Assembly: GCF_017052465.1 (NCBI RefSeq)
Contig: NZ_JAFHKT010000120.1
Coordinates: forward strand, 21,232-85,231
From: Arthrobacter pascens
GTDB lineage: Bacteria > Actinomycetota > Actinomycetes > Actinomycetales > Micrococcaceae
Direction: 5' to 3'
Length of the DNA: 64,000 nucleotides
The notes beneath the pieces are model-generated. The model saw only the letters and a list, made by a program, of their open reading frames with translations, had not been told where the DNA came from and ran no database searches. Below, one piece after another: positions 5,812 through 13,935 of the stretch. Position 1 is the first letter of the stretch. Each line of letters begins with the position of its first letter. Made by a program: the position numbers and the translations under genes.

Positions 5812-8535
5812 TTACTTCTTTGCAGCTGCCTTCTTGGCCGGGGCCTTGCGGGTGGTTGTCCGCTTGACCGGGCCCTTGGCCCGCTTCTCGGCCAGCAGTT
5901 CGACAGCCTGTTCCCGCGTCAGTTCCTCCAGCGAGGTGCTCCGGGGCACGGTGATGTTGGTGACGCCGTCGGTGATGTAGGGCCCGAAGCGGCCTTCCTT
6001 CACCACGATGTTCTTCTCCGAGACAGGGTCCGGACCGAACTCCGCCAGCGGGGGCACGGCGGCGCGGGCACCGCGCTGCTTTGGCTGGGAGTAGATCTCC
6101 AGCGCCTGCTCCAGCGTGATGGTGAAGATTTCCTCTTCCGAACCGATGGAGCGCGAGTCCGTGCCCTTCTTCAGGTACGGGCCGAAGCGGCCGTTCTGGA
6201 CCGTGATCACGTTGCCGTCAGTGTCTTCGCCGAGCACCCGCGGGAGGCTCATGAGCTGCAGGGCCTCATCGAGGGTAATGGATTCCACCGTCATGGACTT
6301 GAACAGCGAACCGGTGCGCGGCTTGGCCTTGACCGGTTTCTTCGGCGGCTTGGGCTTGCCGTTCTTGTAGTACTCGACCGGCTGGTTGGCGAGCTGCTCT
6401 TCGGTCATCTCGGGGATGATCTCGGTGACGTAGGCGCCGTACCGTCCGTTCTTGGCAACCACCGTGTGGCCGGTGTGGGGATCGTCGCCGAGGACCCGCT
6501 CCTCAGGCGCGGCTGTCTCCATCAGCTCCACGGCCTTGGCGGCGGTGAGCTCGTCCGGGGCCAGGTCCTCGGGCACGTTGGCGCGGGCGGATTCCACCAC
6601 CTCGCCCGTCTTCGGATCCACGGTGGGGACGGAGCTCTCCAGATACGGACCAAACTTGCCGACGCGCAGCGTGATGCCGTCCGCGATGGGCACCGAGTTG
6701 ATTTCCCGCGCGTCGATCTCGCCGAGGTTGTTGACGATGCTCAGCAGGCCGGGATCAGCATCTTCGCCGTAATAGAAGTGCTTGAGCCAGGCGGCGCCGA
6801 CGGCCTGGCCGTTGGCGATCTTGTCCAGGTCGCCTTCCATGTCGGCCGTGAACTCGTAGTCCACGTAATCCGTGAAGTGCTGCTCGAGGAGCCGCACCAC
6901 GGAGAAGGCAATCCAGCTGGGCACCAGGGCCGAGCCCTGCTTACGCACGTAGCCGCGGTCCTGGATCGTGGAAATCGTGGAGGCATAGGTGGACGGGCGT
7001 CCGATGCCCTTCTTTTCCAGTTCGGCCGTGAGGGAGGCTTCCGTGTAGCGCGGCGGCGGGGACGTCTCGTGGCCCACGGCGATGATGTCCGAGGCGGTGA
7101 GGGAGTCGTCCTTGGCCACGTTCGGCAGGCGGCGGGCCTCCTCGGACTCGTCGTCTCCGCGGCTTTCGTCCTTCCCTTCCTCATACGCGGCCAGGAAGCC
7201 GGGGAAGGTGATGACGGTGCCGGAGGCCGAGAATTCGGCGTCGCGGCCATCGGCTGCCACCGCGCCGAGGCGGATGGTGGCGGTGGAACCCTTCGCGTCG
7301 CCCATCTGGGATGCGACGGTGCGCTTCCAGATCAGTTCGTACAGGCGGAATTCGTCGCCGGAGAGCTGCTTGGCGACCTGGGCCGGCGTGCGGAAGGAGT
7401 CACCGGCGGGGCGGATGGCCTCGTGGGCCTCCTGCGCGTTCGCGGCCTTGCTGGTGTAGACGCGGGGCGACTGCGGGATGTACTCCGGGCCGTACAGTTC
7501 GGAGGCCTGGCGGCGGGCTGCCGTGACGGCCTCGTCGCTCAGCGCCGAGGAGTCCGTACGCATATAGGTGATGTAGCCGTTTTCGTACAGCCGCTGGGCG
7601 ATCTGCATGGTGCTCTTGGACGAGAAACGCAGCTTGCGGCCGGCCTCCTGCTGAAGCGTGGAGGTGGTGAACGGGGCGGCCGGTCGGCGGGTGTACGGCT
7701 TTGTATCGACGGACCGGACCCGGAAGTCGGCATTTTCCAGCCCGGACGCCAACGACGTGGCGAGTTCCTCGTTGAGGTGGACCGCGTTGCGCGCGGTGAG
7801 CACGCCGTCGTCGTTAAAGTCCCGGCCGCTGGCGACCTTGGCACCGTCCACGGCGGCGAGCTTCGCTTTGAAGGAGCCCGACTCGGCGCCGAACTGGCCG
7901 GTCAGGTCCCAGTAGGACGCTGCCTTGAAGGCCATCCGCTCCCGTTCACGGTCAACCACCATGCGGGTCACCACGGACTGCACGCGGCCGGCGGACAGGC
8001 CGCGGGCCACCTTGCGCCACAGCACCGGGGAAATCTCGTAGCCGTAGAGCCGGTCCAGGATGCGGCGGGTTTCCTGGGCGTCGACCAGGGCGGCGTCGAC
8101 GTCGCGCAGGTTGTCCATGGCGCGGTGGATGGCTTCCTTGGTGATTTCGCCGAAGGTCATCCGGTACACCGGGACCTTGGGCTTGAGCACTTCCAGCAGG
8201 TGCCACGCGATGGCCTCGCCCTCGCGGTCCCCATCGGTTGCGAGGTAGAGGGCGTCGGCATCCTTGAGCTGTGCCTTGAGTTCAGCCACCTTCTTCTTCT
8301 TGTCCGGAGACACGACGTAGTACGGCTTGAAGCCGTTTTCGACGTCGACGGCGAACTTGCCCACGGAGGTCTTCTTCAGTTCCGCCGGGAGTTCGGACGG
8401 CTGCGGCAGGTCGCGGATGTGACCGATGGAGGCCTCAACGATGAAGCCCTCGCCCAGGTACTTGGCGATGGTCTTGCTCTTGGCCGGAGACTCCACGATC
8501 ACGAGTTTCTTGCCGGTTTTGGCCTTGCTTGGCAC
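5812..8535 (-). CDS. topA: DNA topoisomerase I (type IA)
   Basis: Relaxes negative supercoils through a transient 5-prime phosphotyrosine. About 907 residues. KLVIVESPAKSKTIAKYLG opens the TOPRIM domain and ALYLATDGDREGEAIAWHL carries the metal-binding DxDxE-type acidic triad. GYITYMRTDS contains the catalytic tyrosine. The C-terminus has several lysine-rich repeat modules (GRFGPYLKKG, GRFGPYITDG, GRYGAYVTE) and a basic AKK-rich tail, as usual in actinobacteria, with no zinc fingers. The GTG at 8535 is chosen: TAGGAG sits 6 nt upstream, and the protein then begins VPSKAKTGKK. An upstream in-frame start would add 14 unconserved residues. Confidence 0.97.
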   Translation of the reverse strand: MPSKAKTGKKLVIVESPAKSKTIAKYLGEGFIVEASIGHIRDLPQPSELPAELKKTSVGKFAVDVENGFKPYYVVSPDKKKKVAELKAQLKDADALYLATDGDREGEAIAWHLLEVLKPKVPVYRMTFGEITKEAIHRAMDNLRDVDAALVDAQETRRILDRLYGYEISPVLWRKVARGLSAGRVQSVVTRMVVDRERERMAFKAASYWDLTGQFGAESGSFKAKLAAVDGAKVASGRDFNDDGVLTARNAVHLNEELATSLASGLENADFRVRSVDTKPYTRRPAAPFTTSTLQQEAGRKLRFSSKSTMQIAQRLYENGYITYMRTDSSALSDEAVTAARRQASELYGPEYIPQSPRVYTSKAANAQEAHEAIRPAGDSFRTPAQVAKQLSGDEFRLYELIWKRTVASQMGDAKGSTATIRLGAVAADGRDAEFSASGTVITFPGFLAAYEEGKDESRGDDESEEARRLPNVAKDDSLTASDIIAVGHETSPPPRYTEASLTAELEKKGIGRPSTYASTISTIQDRGYVRKQGSALVPSWIAFSVVRLLEQHFTDYVDYEFTADMEGDLDKIANGQAVGAAWLKHFYYGEDADPGLLSIVNNLGEIDAREINSVPIADGITLRVGKFGPYLESSVPTVDPKTGEVVESARANVPEDLAPDELTAAKAVELMETAAPEERVLGDDPHTGHTVVAKNGRYGAYVTEIIPEMTEEQLANQPVEYYKNGKPKPPKKPVKAKPRTGSLFKSMTVESITLDEALQLMSLPRVLGEDTDGNVITVQNGRFGPYLKKGTDSRSIGSEEEIFTITLEQALEIYSQPKQRGARAAVPPLAEFGPDPVSEKNIVVKEGRFGPYITDGVTNITVPRSTSLEELTREQAVELLAEKRAKGPVKRTTTRKAPAKKAAAKK

Positions 8536-8660
8536 AGTGCTCCTACAGAAAAAGGTTGCTCGGGCAGATGAGCCCATATTGGCCTAGTTCACCATATTTT
8601 GCAGAATCATGCGCAGTCATGTGGAAAACGGGTGGCCGCCGTCACTGCCGGGAAAGGTGG

Positions 8661-9353
8661 CTAAGTGGCCTCGGAGGTGCCCTTCCGCCCGTGGCTTTCC
8701 GGTGCCCGGTCGTCCGGAATCATGGACCACATGGTGGCGATCCGCTCGGCCCCCGGCGGGATGCTGCCCGGGTCCTCAAGCTCGTAGTCCCGCAGCAGTC
8801 CAAAGACCTTCTCGCTGAGTTCCAGCTGCTGTGCCGGGGTCAGATACAGCAGGTCAGTGGCGAGCACAACCGCCCTGGGCGGCTCCGGAAATTCGCCGCG
8901 CTTCCGCTGCTCGTTCCGGGCCCTGGCATATGCGTTGGCGCGGCGCCGGAAGGCCTGCAGTTCGAGATCGACGACGGCGAAGTCGGGGCTGGCTGCCCCG
9001 CCGCCAGAATTGATGGTGAAATCAGTGCCGGCCGCCTTCCAGCGTCGCTCGCGCGCATCCCCGGCCGTCTCGGCGGGAGCCACGATTCCCCATTTCTGCA
9101 GCGCCCTCAGGTGGTAGCTCATCGCGCTCGGCGTGAGGCCGGTCTGCCGGGCAAGCTCGGTGGCCGTTCGGCTCAGCTGGGTGGAGTACAGCTCGGAGAT
9201 GACTTCCAGCCGCGCGGCGTGGGCCAGCGCCCGGATTGCCTTGGGGTCGGTGATCTCCACCCTGTTTTCCGGGCGGCCCCTGCGCTTCGGCTGGGCATCC
9301 CCCTCAGGTGCCATGCCGACGGCAGGGTCCCCGCGGGGCGTGTCTGTGCTCAC
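8661..9353 (-). CDS. ArsR-like winged-helix transcriptional regulator
   Basis: 230-residue DNA-binding protein. After a basic, Gly/Pro-rich N-terminus (KRRGRPENR, resembling an AT-hook), residues about 35-105 form a winged helix: AIRALAHAARLEVISEL, then ELARQTGLTPSAMSYHLRALQKWG as recognition helix and wing. The C-terminal half is helical with AFRRRANAYARARNEQRKRGEF and LTPAQQLELSEKVFGLLRDYE and may sense an effector or dimerise. No metal-binding cysteines are present, so it is not a metalloregulator. The GTG start has TAGACT exactly 6 nt upstream and no ribosome site, so it is probably leaderless. Target genes are unknown. Confidence 0.8.
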   Translation of the reverse strand: MSTDTPRGDPAVGMAPEGDAQPKRRGRPENRVEITDPKAIRALAHAARLEVISELYSTQLSRTATELARQTGLTPSAMSYHLRALQKWGIVAPAETAGDARERRWKAAGTDFTINSGGGAASPDFAVVDLELQAFRRRANAYARARNEQRKRGEFPEPPRAVVLATDLLYLTPAQQLELSEKVFGLLRDYELEDPGSIPPGAERIATMWSMIPDDRAPESHGRKGTSEAT

Positions 9354-9359
9354 GCCTTA

Positions 9360-9365
9360 AGTCTA
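9360..9365 (-). promoter_or_regulatory. -10 element TAGACT of the ArsR-like gene (leaderless candidate)
   Basis: TAGACT, 6 nt, then the GTG start at 9353. Identical geometry to the neighbouring methyltransferase and asparaginase genes. Confidence 0.6.
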
Positions 9366-9411
9366 GTCAGCAGGCAGCAGTCGTGAAAGGAATGCTTGAC
9401 ATCCGGCAGAC

Positions 9412-11019
9412 CTAATCCTCACCCGCCGGCAGCAGGAACCCGTCCCTGACCAGGTTGGCGACTTCGGCGAGCATGCCGCTGCGGAAGGCGTCCCGGTCAA
9501 AACCCTCGTATCCGCCCAGCAGGGCCTCCAGGGCACCGATGATCTGCCCTGCCGAGAGGTCGCCGTCGCACGCCGAGACGAACCCGGCAAGTTCCGTGCT
9601 CAGCAGGTTGGTGCGCCGAAGCCCGGCACCCTGGCGCAGCAGGATCACGCCGGGGTGTTCGGCGCCCGGCCGTTGGTGGCGTTCTTCGGTGACGTCCTCA
9701 GCCACCAGCAGGTGCGCGGTGGACAGGTCGTTCGCCGCAAGCCAGTCGCTGCGTTTAACTGCGGCGCCCAGGTGCGGACCCACAGGCTGCTCGATCGGGT
9801 ACGTGATCTCCTCAAACCGGCAGATCCGGCGCGGTCCTGCCGCGGGCCGCCGCAGCCAGATCATGCCGAAGCCGATTCCGCCCACGTTCCGCGAGGCAAA
9901 GTCATCGAGGTAGGCGGAGTATGCCTCCTGATAGTGCCCGCGGTCCCGGTTTTCCGAGGCATCCTGCAGCCAGGTCTCGGCATACTGTTCCGGTCCGACC
10001 TGCTCGCGCTGGATGAACCACGCATCGGTGTCCGGACTGGCCCAGCTTTGCGGCCGCTCCTCCCACGACTGCCCCGCTGTGATCTCCCAGTTGCCCAAAA
10101 TCTGGGCTGTTCCGTCAGGGGCCAGCACCTCCGGCAGGGACTTGACCAGGGAGGCTACGATGTCATCCCCCGGCAGGCCGCCGTCGCGGTAGGTGAACTG
10201 GTCTTTGGCAGCCTCGCCCTCGCTGCGCGGCGTGATGACAAAGGGCGGGTTGGATACTACGAGGTCGAATTCCTGTCCGGCGACGGGCTCCAGAAGCGAG
10301 CCGAGCCGGAGCGCCACCCGGTCCTCGGGCCGCGACGGGTCCACGCGGAGCGCCTCGGCGTTGAGCAGGATATTGAAGCGAGTGAACGCCAGGGCCCGCT
10401 CGGAGATGTCCGTGGCGGTGACGTGCTCGCTGTGGTGCAGCAGGTGGAAGGTCTGGATGCCGCAGCCTGTGCCCAGGTCCAGGGCCCGGGCGGCATGACG
10501 CCGGATGGTGGTCTGCACCAGCGTTGTGGAGGCCTGCCCGATACCGAGGACGTGGTCGTGGCGGAGCACGCCGGGGCGCTGGTGCGCGGCGAGGTCGCTG
10601 GCCACCCACAGGTCCGCGCCGTCCCAGCCGTAGGGCCTGAGGTCCGCGACGGCCGCCACGCCGGCCGCCGCGACCTCCGCGAGCCCGAGTGACACCAGGC
10701 CCTCCGTCCGGGTCCGCGGCAGTGCGGCGTCGATCGCTGTGGCATCCTGCGGGACGGCCAGCAGCCAGAAACGCACGACGGAGGCAAGGGCCGCCGTGCG
10801 CGGCCCGCCGTGGGAGGCTTCCTCGGTAACGATCAGCGCGGGGATGAGCTGGTCCCGGTCCAGCGCGGAGTATGCCGACGGGCCCAGCAGCTCGGCGACG
10901 CCGTCCACGGTGTAGTCCAGTTCCCGGAGGTCCGTGGCCAAAGCCTGCAGGAGGTCCGGGAGGTCGCTGCGGGGAGCATTGGGGGTATTGCCGGCAGTGA
11001 AGAGCGTTGATTCGGTCAC
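9412..11019 (-). CDS. Class I SAM-dependent methyltransferase with flanking N- and C-terminal domains
   Basis: 535 residues in three parts. Residues 1-150 are helical, winged-helix-like and unrelated to the catalytic fold. Residues about 165-330 form a HemK/RlmG-type methyltransferase: ALDLGTGCGIQTFHLL binds SAM, ATDISERALAFTRFN is the acidic loop, and DLVVSNPPFVITPRS holds the NPPF motif typical of enzymes that methylate an amide or exocyclic N. The C-terminal 150 residues look like a second winged helix ending NLVRDGFLLPAGE. The substrate is not identifiable; rRNA, tRNA or a release factor is possible from the NPPF motif. The GTG start with TAGACT 6 nt upstream suggests a leaderless mRNA. 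It is divergent from the gene at 11062. Confidence 0.82.
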   Translation of the reverse strand: MTESTLFTAGNTPNAPRSDLPDLLQALATDLRELDYTVDGVAELLGPSAYSALDRDQLIPALIVTEEASHGGPRTAALASVVRFWLLAVPQDATAIDAALPRTRTEGLVSLGLAEVAAAGVAAVADLRPYGWDGADLWVASDLAAHQRPGVLRHDHVLGIGQASTTLVQTTIRRHAARALDLGTGCGIQTFHLLHHSEHVTATDISERALAFTRFNILLNAEALRVDPSRPEDRVALRLGSLLEPVAGQEFDLVVSNPPFVITPRSEGEAAKDQFTYRDGGLPGDDIVASLVKSLPEVLAPDGTAQILGNWEITAGQSWEERPQSWASPDTDAWFIQREQVGPEQYAETWLQDASENRDRGHYQEAYSAYLDDFASRNVGGIGFGMIWLRRPAAGPRRICRFEEITYPIEQPVGPHLGAAVKRSDWLAANDLSTAHLLVAEDVTEERHQRPGAEHPGVILLRQGAGLRRTNLLSTELAGFVSACDGDLSAGQIIGALEALLGGYEGFDRDAFRSGMLAEVANLVRDGFLLPAGED

Positions 11020-11025
11020 CGGGCA

Positions 11026-11031
11026 AGTCTA
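11026..11031 (-). promoter_or_regulatory. -10 element TAGACT of the methyltransferase gene (leaderless candidate)
   Basis: TAGACT with 6 nt to the GTG at 11019. It is back to back, 18 bp away, with the plus-strand TAGAGT element at 11050. Confidence 0.6.
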
Positions 11032-11049
11032 TTTGTCCCAGGGGAAGGC

Positions 11050-11055
11050 TAGAGT
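11050..11055 (+). promoter_or_regulatory. -10 element TAGAGT of the gene at 11062 (leaderless candidate)
   Basis: TAGAGT-GGGGCC-ATG. The block is almost identical to TAGACT-GGGGCC-ATG in front of the asparaginase gene at 61676. Confidence 0.55.
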
Positions 11056-11061
11056 GGGGCC

Positions 11062-11670
11062 ATGCTCGGCACCCAAGCAGCGGCGGCTGGCCCGGAGTGG
11101 CTTCAGTACGTTGCGGCATTCGCTCCCCTCAGTACGCTGGCGGCGGCTGTGATCGCCGGCTGGATTGCTTGGCGGACGCTCGCCCAACGGCGCGAAGCGG
11201 ACCGCCGGGACCAGTGGTGGCAGCGCACCCAGTGGGCCATCGACCTGGCGATGGAGCGCGATTTCAGCCGGGCAGTAGTGGGCCTCATAACACTCAGGCA
11301 CCTGGCCGACAGCGACCTTTGCACCGCCGAGGACTACGAGATGCTGGACAAAATCGGCGGCGCCAAGATCGATGCCCTCACGCTGTCCGAAGAGAGCGCA
11401 AGCCGGTCCTCCGGTGCTCCGACGCCCACGCAGCCTGCACCCTCAGAGCCGGGGATTCCAGGGAAAGTACCACCGGGGCCGGCACGCTCGGTTCGGGGTG
11501 ACCTGATCCCTGTTGATCTCGATTCCCGCGGAGAGCGGGTCTTTGCCGCCTCGCCGGAAATGGCGAAAGCGCTGGCAGCGGCAGACAGACTTGTCTCTTT
11601 CGCGGCGGTCCGGCATCACGGCCCTCACGGGGGCGGATCGTCCGTCCGTCGGCCCTCCGGCAGCGGGTAA
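11062..11670 (+). CDS. Hypothetical protein with one N-terminal membrane helix
   Basis: I do not recognise a family. 202 residues. A short N-terminus leads into YVAAFAPLSTLAAAVIAGWIAW (residues about 15-36), a probable single membrane helix. A basic/aromatic RREADRRDQWWQRTQWAIDLAMERD region follows and the middle is helical (VGLITLRHLADSDLCTAEDYEMLDKI). After residue 110 the protein is Ser/Pro-rich and probably disordered. The arrangement resembles small actinobacterial membrane proteins with a cytoplasmic helical domain. It ends 9 bp before the lipoprotein gene at 11680, which nevertheless has its own -10-like element. Confidence 0.6.
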   Translation: MLGTQAAAAGPEWLQYVAAFAPLSTLAAAVIAGWIAWRTLAQRREADRRDQWWQRTQWAIDLAMERDFSRAVVGLITLRHLADSDLCTAEDYEMLDKIGGAKIDALTLSEESASRSSGAPTPTQPAPSEPGIPGKVPPGPARSVRGDLIPVDLDSRGERVFAASPEMAKALAAADRLVSFAAVRHHGPHGGGSSVRRPSGSG

Positions 11671-11673
11671 GTT
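11668..11673 (+). promoter_or_regulatory. -10 element TAAGTT of the lipoprotein gene at 11680 (leaderless candidate)
   Basis: TAAGTT, 6 nt, ATG. It lies over the stop codon of the upstream gene. Confidence 0.45.
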
Positions 11674-11679
11674 GTAGGT

Positions 11680-12123
11680 ATGGCTGAACGTTTCCCGGCG
11701 ATGCTCCGCGCCCTCTCAGGGGCAGCGGTAGTCGCCTGCATCCTGCTCGTCCTTCCGGCCTGCTCATCCGTGGTGTCCATCGAAAACGCCGACGTTCCCG
11801 CGTGGAAAGCCACGGCATTGCCTTCTGCCAGCGATTCTGTTCTCGAGGATGCAGGCAAGATCCTCAACCGCGACCGGATCATCCGGGAAGCAGCCAATGT
11901 CCCGGCTGGCCGCTACTCGCTAACGGCGACGTGCGAGGGCGGGGGCAAAGCCTTCTTTGAAGTGTCGCTCGACGGGCGGCTGCTGGTGGATGCCGGGGCC
12001 GCCTGCAACGGCAGCCGGGAAACAACCAAGCTCACGGTGGACACAGCGGGGGCTCTTGAAATCAGTACCTCCAGCGTGGATGCCCCGCTCATTTATGCAT
12101 ACCAGTTGGTCCCGGCCAAGTAG
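11680..12123 (+). CDS. Putative lipoprotein (paralogue of the one at 12264)
   Basis: 147 residues. A signal sequence (AAVVACILLVLPACSS) ends in the lipobox LPAC, so Cys at about residue 28 would be lipid-modified and the protein held on the outer face of the membrane. The mature part is short and beta-rich: AGRYSLTATCEGGGKAFFEV, then SLDGRLLVDAGAACNGS and KLTVDTAGALEISTSS, with two cysteines that may form a disulfide. The downstream lipoprotein repeats the same strand order and cysteine positions, indicating an old tandem duplication. No function is assigned. Confidence 0.75.
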   Translation: MAERFPAMLRALSGAAVVACILLVLPACSSVVSIENADVPAWKATALPSASDSVLEDAGKILNRDRIIREAANVPAGRYSLTATCEGGGKAFFEVSLDGRLLVDAGAACNGSRETTKLTVDTAGALEISTSSVDAPLIYAYQLVPAK

Positions 12124-12251
12124 CCCGTCCACTGGGAACAAAGGCTCGTACGAGGGTGTCTGGGGACAGAATCTGCACCTGGGCCGGGTCGTCCTGAAGG
12201 TCTGGGCCGGACACCCTGCATTGTCCTATGGCCCCTTGGGTCCGGCGGGCT

Positions 12252-12257
12252 TAAAGT
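12252..12257 (+). promoter_or_regulatory. -10 element TAAAGT of the lipoprotein gene at 12264 (leaderless candidate)
   Basis: TAAAGT followed by 6 nt and the ATG. No Shine-Dalgarno is visible. Confidence 0.5.
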
Positions 12258-12263
12258 CGGTGT

Positions 12264-12833
12264 ATGCCCACAGTGCGGATGTCCTCCGTACGCAAACTCT
12301 CCAGGCGGGCACCGCGGGTGCCGCCACTGCGAGCCCCGGCAGCCGCCGTCGTGCTTTTCCTTGCGCTTGGTGCCGGCACCGTCCTGAGTGGCTGCGAATA
12401 CAGCTACGACGACGGCCGTGGCGCACTTCCCGTCGACACGTCAACTCCCGTGACAGACGCGGCGCTGCCGCGGGATCCGCTGTTGGACCTTCCCGTATCA
12501 GGCGCCGAGCTCGACGCGTGGGCGCGCGAGGTCCTGCCTGACTCCTCGGGGCAGGTCGTTTACACCGATTACGGCACTGTCGAAGAGGACGAGGAAACGA
12601 AAGAGTCCACGGGGAGGCTGCCCAGCGGCACGTACGCCCTGACGCTTGCCTGCCGCAGCGAACGGCGGGTCTCGTTCACCGTGCGCGATTCCGAGTTCGC
12701 CCTCGTGGACCTGAGCCTGCGCTGCGGAACATCGAGAGTGAACGTGGTGCACCTCTCAAAGGCTTCGGTGCTGCGGATAACCGTGGAGGCGAGAAGGGAT
12801 GCCAACTTCGCCGTCAAAATAAGCCGGCTCTGA
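12264..12833 (+). CDS. Putative lipoprotein (paralogue of the one at 11680)
   Basis: 189 residues. A basic N-terminus and the helix AAAVVLFLALGAGTVLSG lead to the lipobox LSGC. A Pro/Asp-rich spacer follows. The C-terminal domain then runs SGTYALTLACRSERRVSFTV, then SEFALVDLSLRCGTSRVNVV, then ASVLRITVEARRD, matching the neighbour at 11680 strand for strand and keeping two cysteines. It is about 40 residues longer because of the spacer. An alternative start a few codons downstream cannot be excluded. Function unknown; a small exported beta-sandwich is likely. Confidence 0.75.
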   Translation: MPTVRMSSVRKLSRRAPRVPPLRAPAAAVVLFLALGAGTVLSGCEYSYDDGRGALPVDTSTPVTDAALPRDPLLDLPVSGAELDAWAREVLPDSSGQVVYTDYGTVEEDEETKESTGRLPSGTYALTLACRSERRVSFTVRDSEFALVDLSLRCGTSRVNVVHLSKASVLRITVEARRDANFAVKISRL

Positions 12834-12876
12834 GCGGCCGGGCACACTTGACTACGCGGTCAGGCTGCCCGGAAGG

Positions 12877-13770
12877 TCAGGCTGCGCAACCATCCGGGCA
12901 GCGCAGGGTTTCCGGGCTGGCGGCACATTCGGCGCAGTACAGCGTCAGGGTGCGGCAGCTCGGGTTGGAGCAGTTCTCGAATTTGCTTGTCGGCGACGCG
13001 CACCGGACGCATTCGCCAATGGTTTTCGCGTCCTCGCTGAACTCCAGGTGCATGCGCTTGTCGAAGACGTACAGCGAACCCTCCCAGAGGCCCTGGTCCT
13101 TGAAGGTCTCGCCATACCGGACGATGCCGCCGTCGAGCTGGTAGACCTCTTTAAAGCCCCGGTTCACCATCAGGCTGGAGAGCACCTCACAGCGGATGCC
13201 GCCCGTGCAGTACGTGACCACCGGCTTGTCCTTCAGGGCATCGTACTTGCCGGACTCGAGTTCCTTGATGAAGTCGTGGGTGGTGGCAACATCCGGCACA
13301 ACAGCATCCTTGAACTTGCCGATCTGCGCCTCGAAGGCGTTGCGTCCGTCGAAGAATACGACGTCCTCGCCGCTCTCCTTCTTTGCGTCCACGAGTTTGT
13401 GGAGTTCCTCGGGCCCCAGGTGCGTCCCGCCGCCAACGACGCCGTTCTCGTCCACCTTCAGCTCACCGGGGGCGCCGAAGGAGACGATCTCGTCCCGGAC
13501 CTTGACGCTGAGACGGGGGAAGTCATCCGCGCCGCCCTCCGACCACTTCACGTCAATGCCGTGAAAGCCCTTGTATTCGCGGGTGGTCTTGACGTATTGC
13601 TTGACCGCGGTGATTTCGCCGCCCACTGTGGCGTTGATGCCGTCCTTGGAGATCAGGATGCGCCCGGTCAGGCCCAGCTTCTCGCACAGGGCGCGCTGCC
13701 AGAGCCTGACGGCGTCGGGGTCAGCGATAGGGGTAAAGCCGTAAAAAAGGACGATTCGGTTCAAAGCCAC
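12877..13770 (-). CDS. trhO: tRNA uridine(34) hydroxylase TrhO (rhodanese-domain, YceA family)
   Basis: Oxygen-dependent hydroxylase that makes 5-hydroxyuridine at the tRNA wobble position. 297 residues from the GTG. ILFYGF-type N-terminal UPF0176 domain ([37 protein letters not shown]), then a rhodanese domain with the active loop [18 protein letters not shown] (catalytic Cys). A C-terminal cysteine cluster follows ([33 protein letters not shown]), suggesting a zinc site. The GTG at 13770 is chosen because conservation starts there and TACCCT lies 7 nt upstream (leaderless type). A longer in-frame N-terminus to 14208 overlaps the divergent gene and is rejected. Confidence 0.93.
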   Translation of the reverse strand: MALNRIVLFYGFTPIADPDAVRLWQRALCEKLGLTGRILISKDGINATVGGEITAVKQYVKTTREYKGFHGIDVKWSEGGADDFPRLSVKVRDEIVSFGAPGELKVDENGVVGGGTHLGPEELHKLVDAKKESGEDVVFFDGRNAFEAQIGKFKDAVVPDVATTHDFIKELESGKYDALKDKPVVTYCTGGIRCEVLSSLMVNRGFKEVYQLDGGIVRYGETFKDQGLWEGSLYVFDKRMHLEFSEDAKTIGECVRCASPTSKFENCSNPSCRTLTLYCAECAASPETLRCPDGCAA

Positions 13771-13777
13771 GTATTTA

Positions 13778-13783
13778 AGGGTA
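13778..13783 (-). promoter_or_regulatory. -10 element TACCCT of trhO (leaderless candidate)
   Basis: TACCCT, 7 nt (TAAATAC), then the GTG at 13770. No Shine-Dalgarno. Confidence 0.45.
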
Positions 13784-13923
13784 CTGGCTGTGTAGAAGGC
13801 GCCGGAATTCCGGTGCCGCAGGACGGCGGAGCCGACGGACGTACTCCTCGGGGCGTGGAGCCGAGCCCCATCACAATTGCATAAGCAAGTGTCAAAGCTC
13901 TGTTGCTTGTGACAGCGCTGGAA

Positions 13924-13929
13924 TAGTCT
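13924..13929 (+). promoter_or_regulatory. -10 element TAGTCT of the GNAT gene (leaderless candidate)
   Basis: TAGTCT, 6 nt (CATCAC), ATG at 13936. TGTTGC is present 17 nt upstream as a poor -35. Confidence 0.55.
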
Positions 13930-13935
13930 CATCAC

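Noticed and set aside
5710..8571. A 953-residue open frame on the plus strand opposite topA
   Set aside because: Gly/Arg/His/Val-rich antisense shadow of a high-GC gene, with no domain and no ribosome site; topA on the other strand has all its catalytic motifs.
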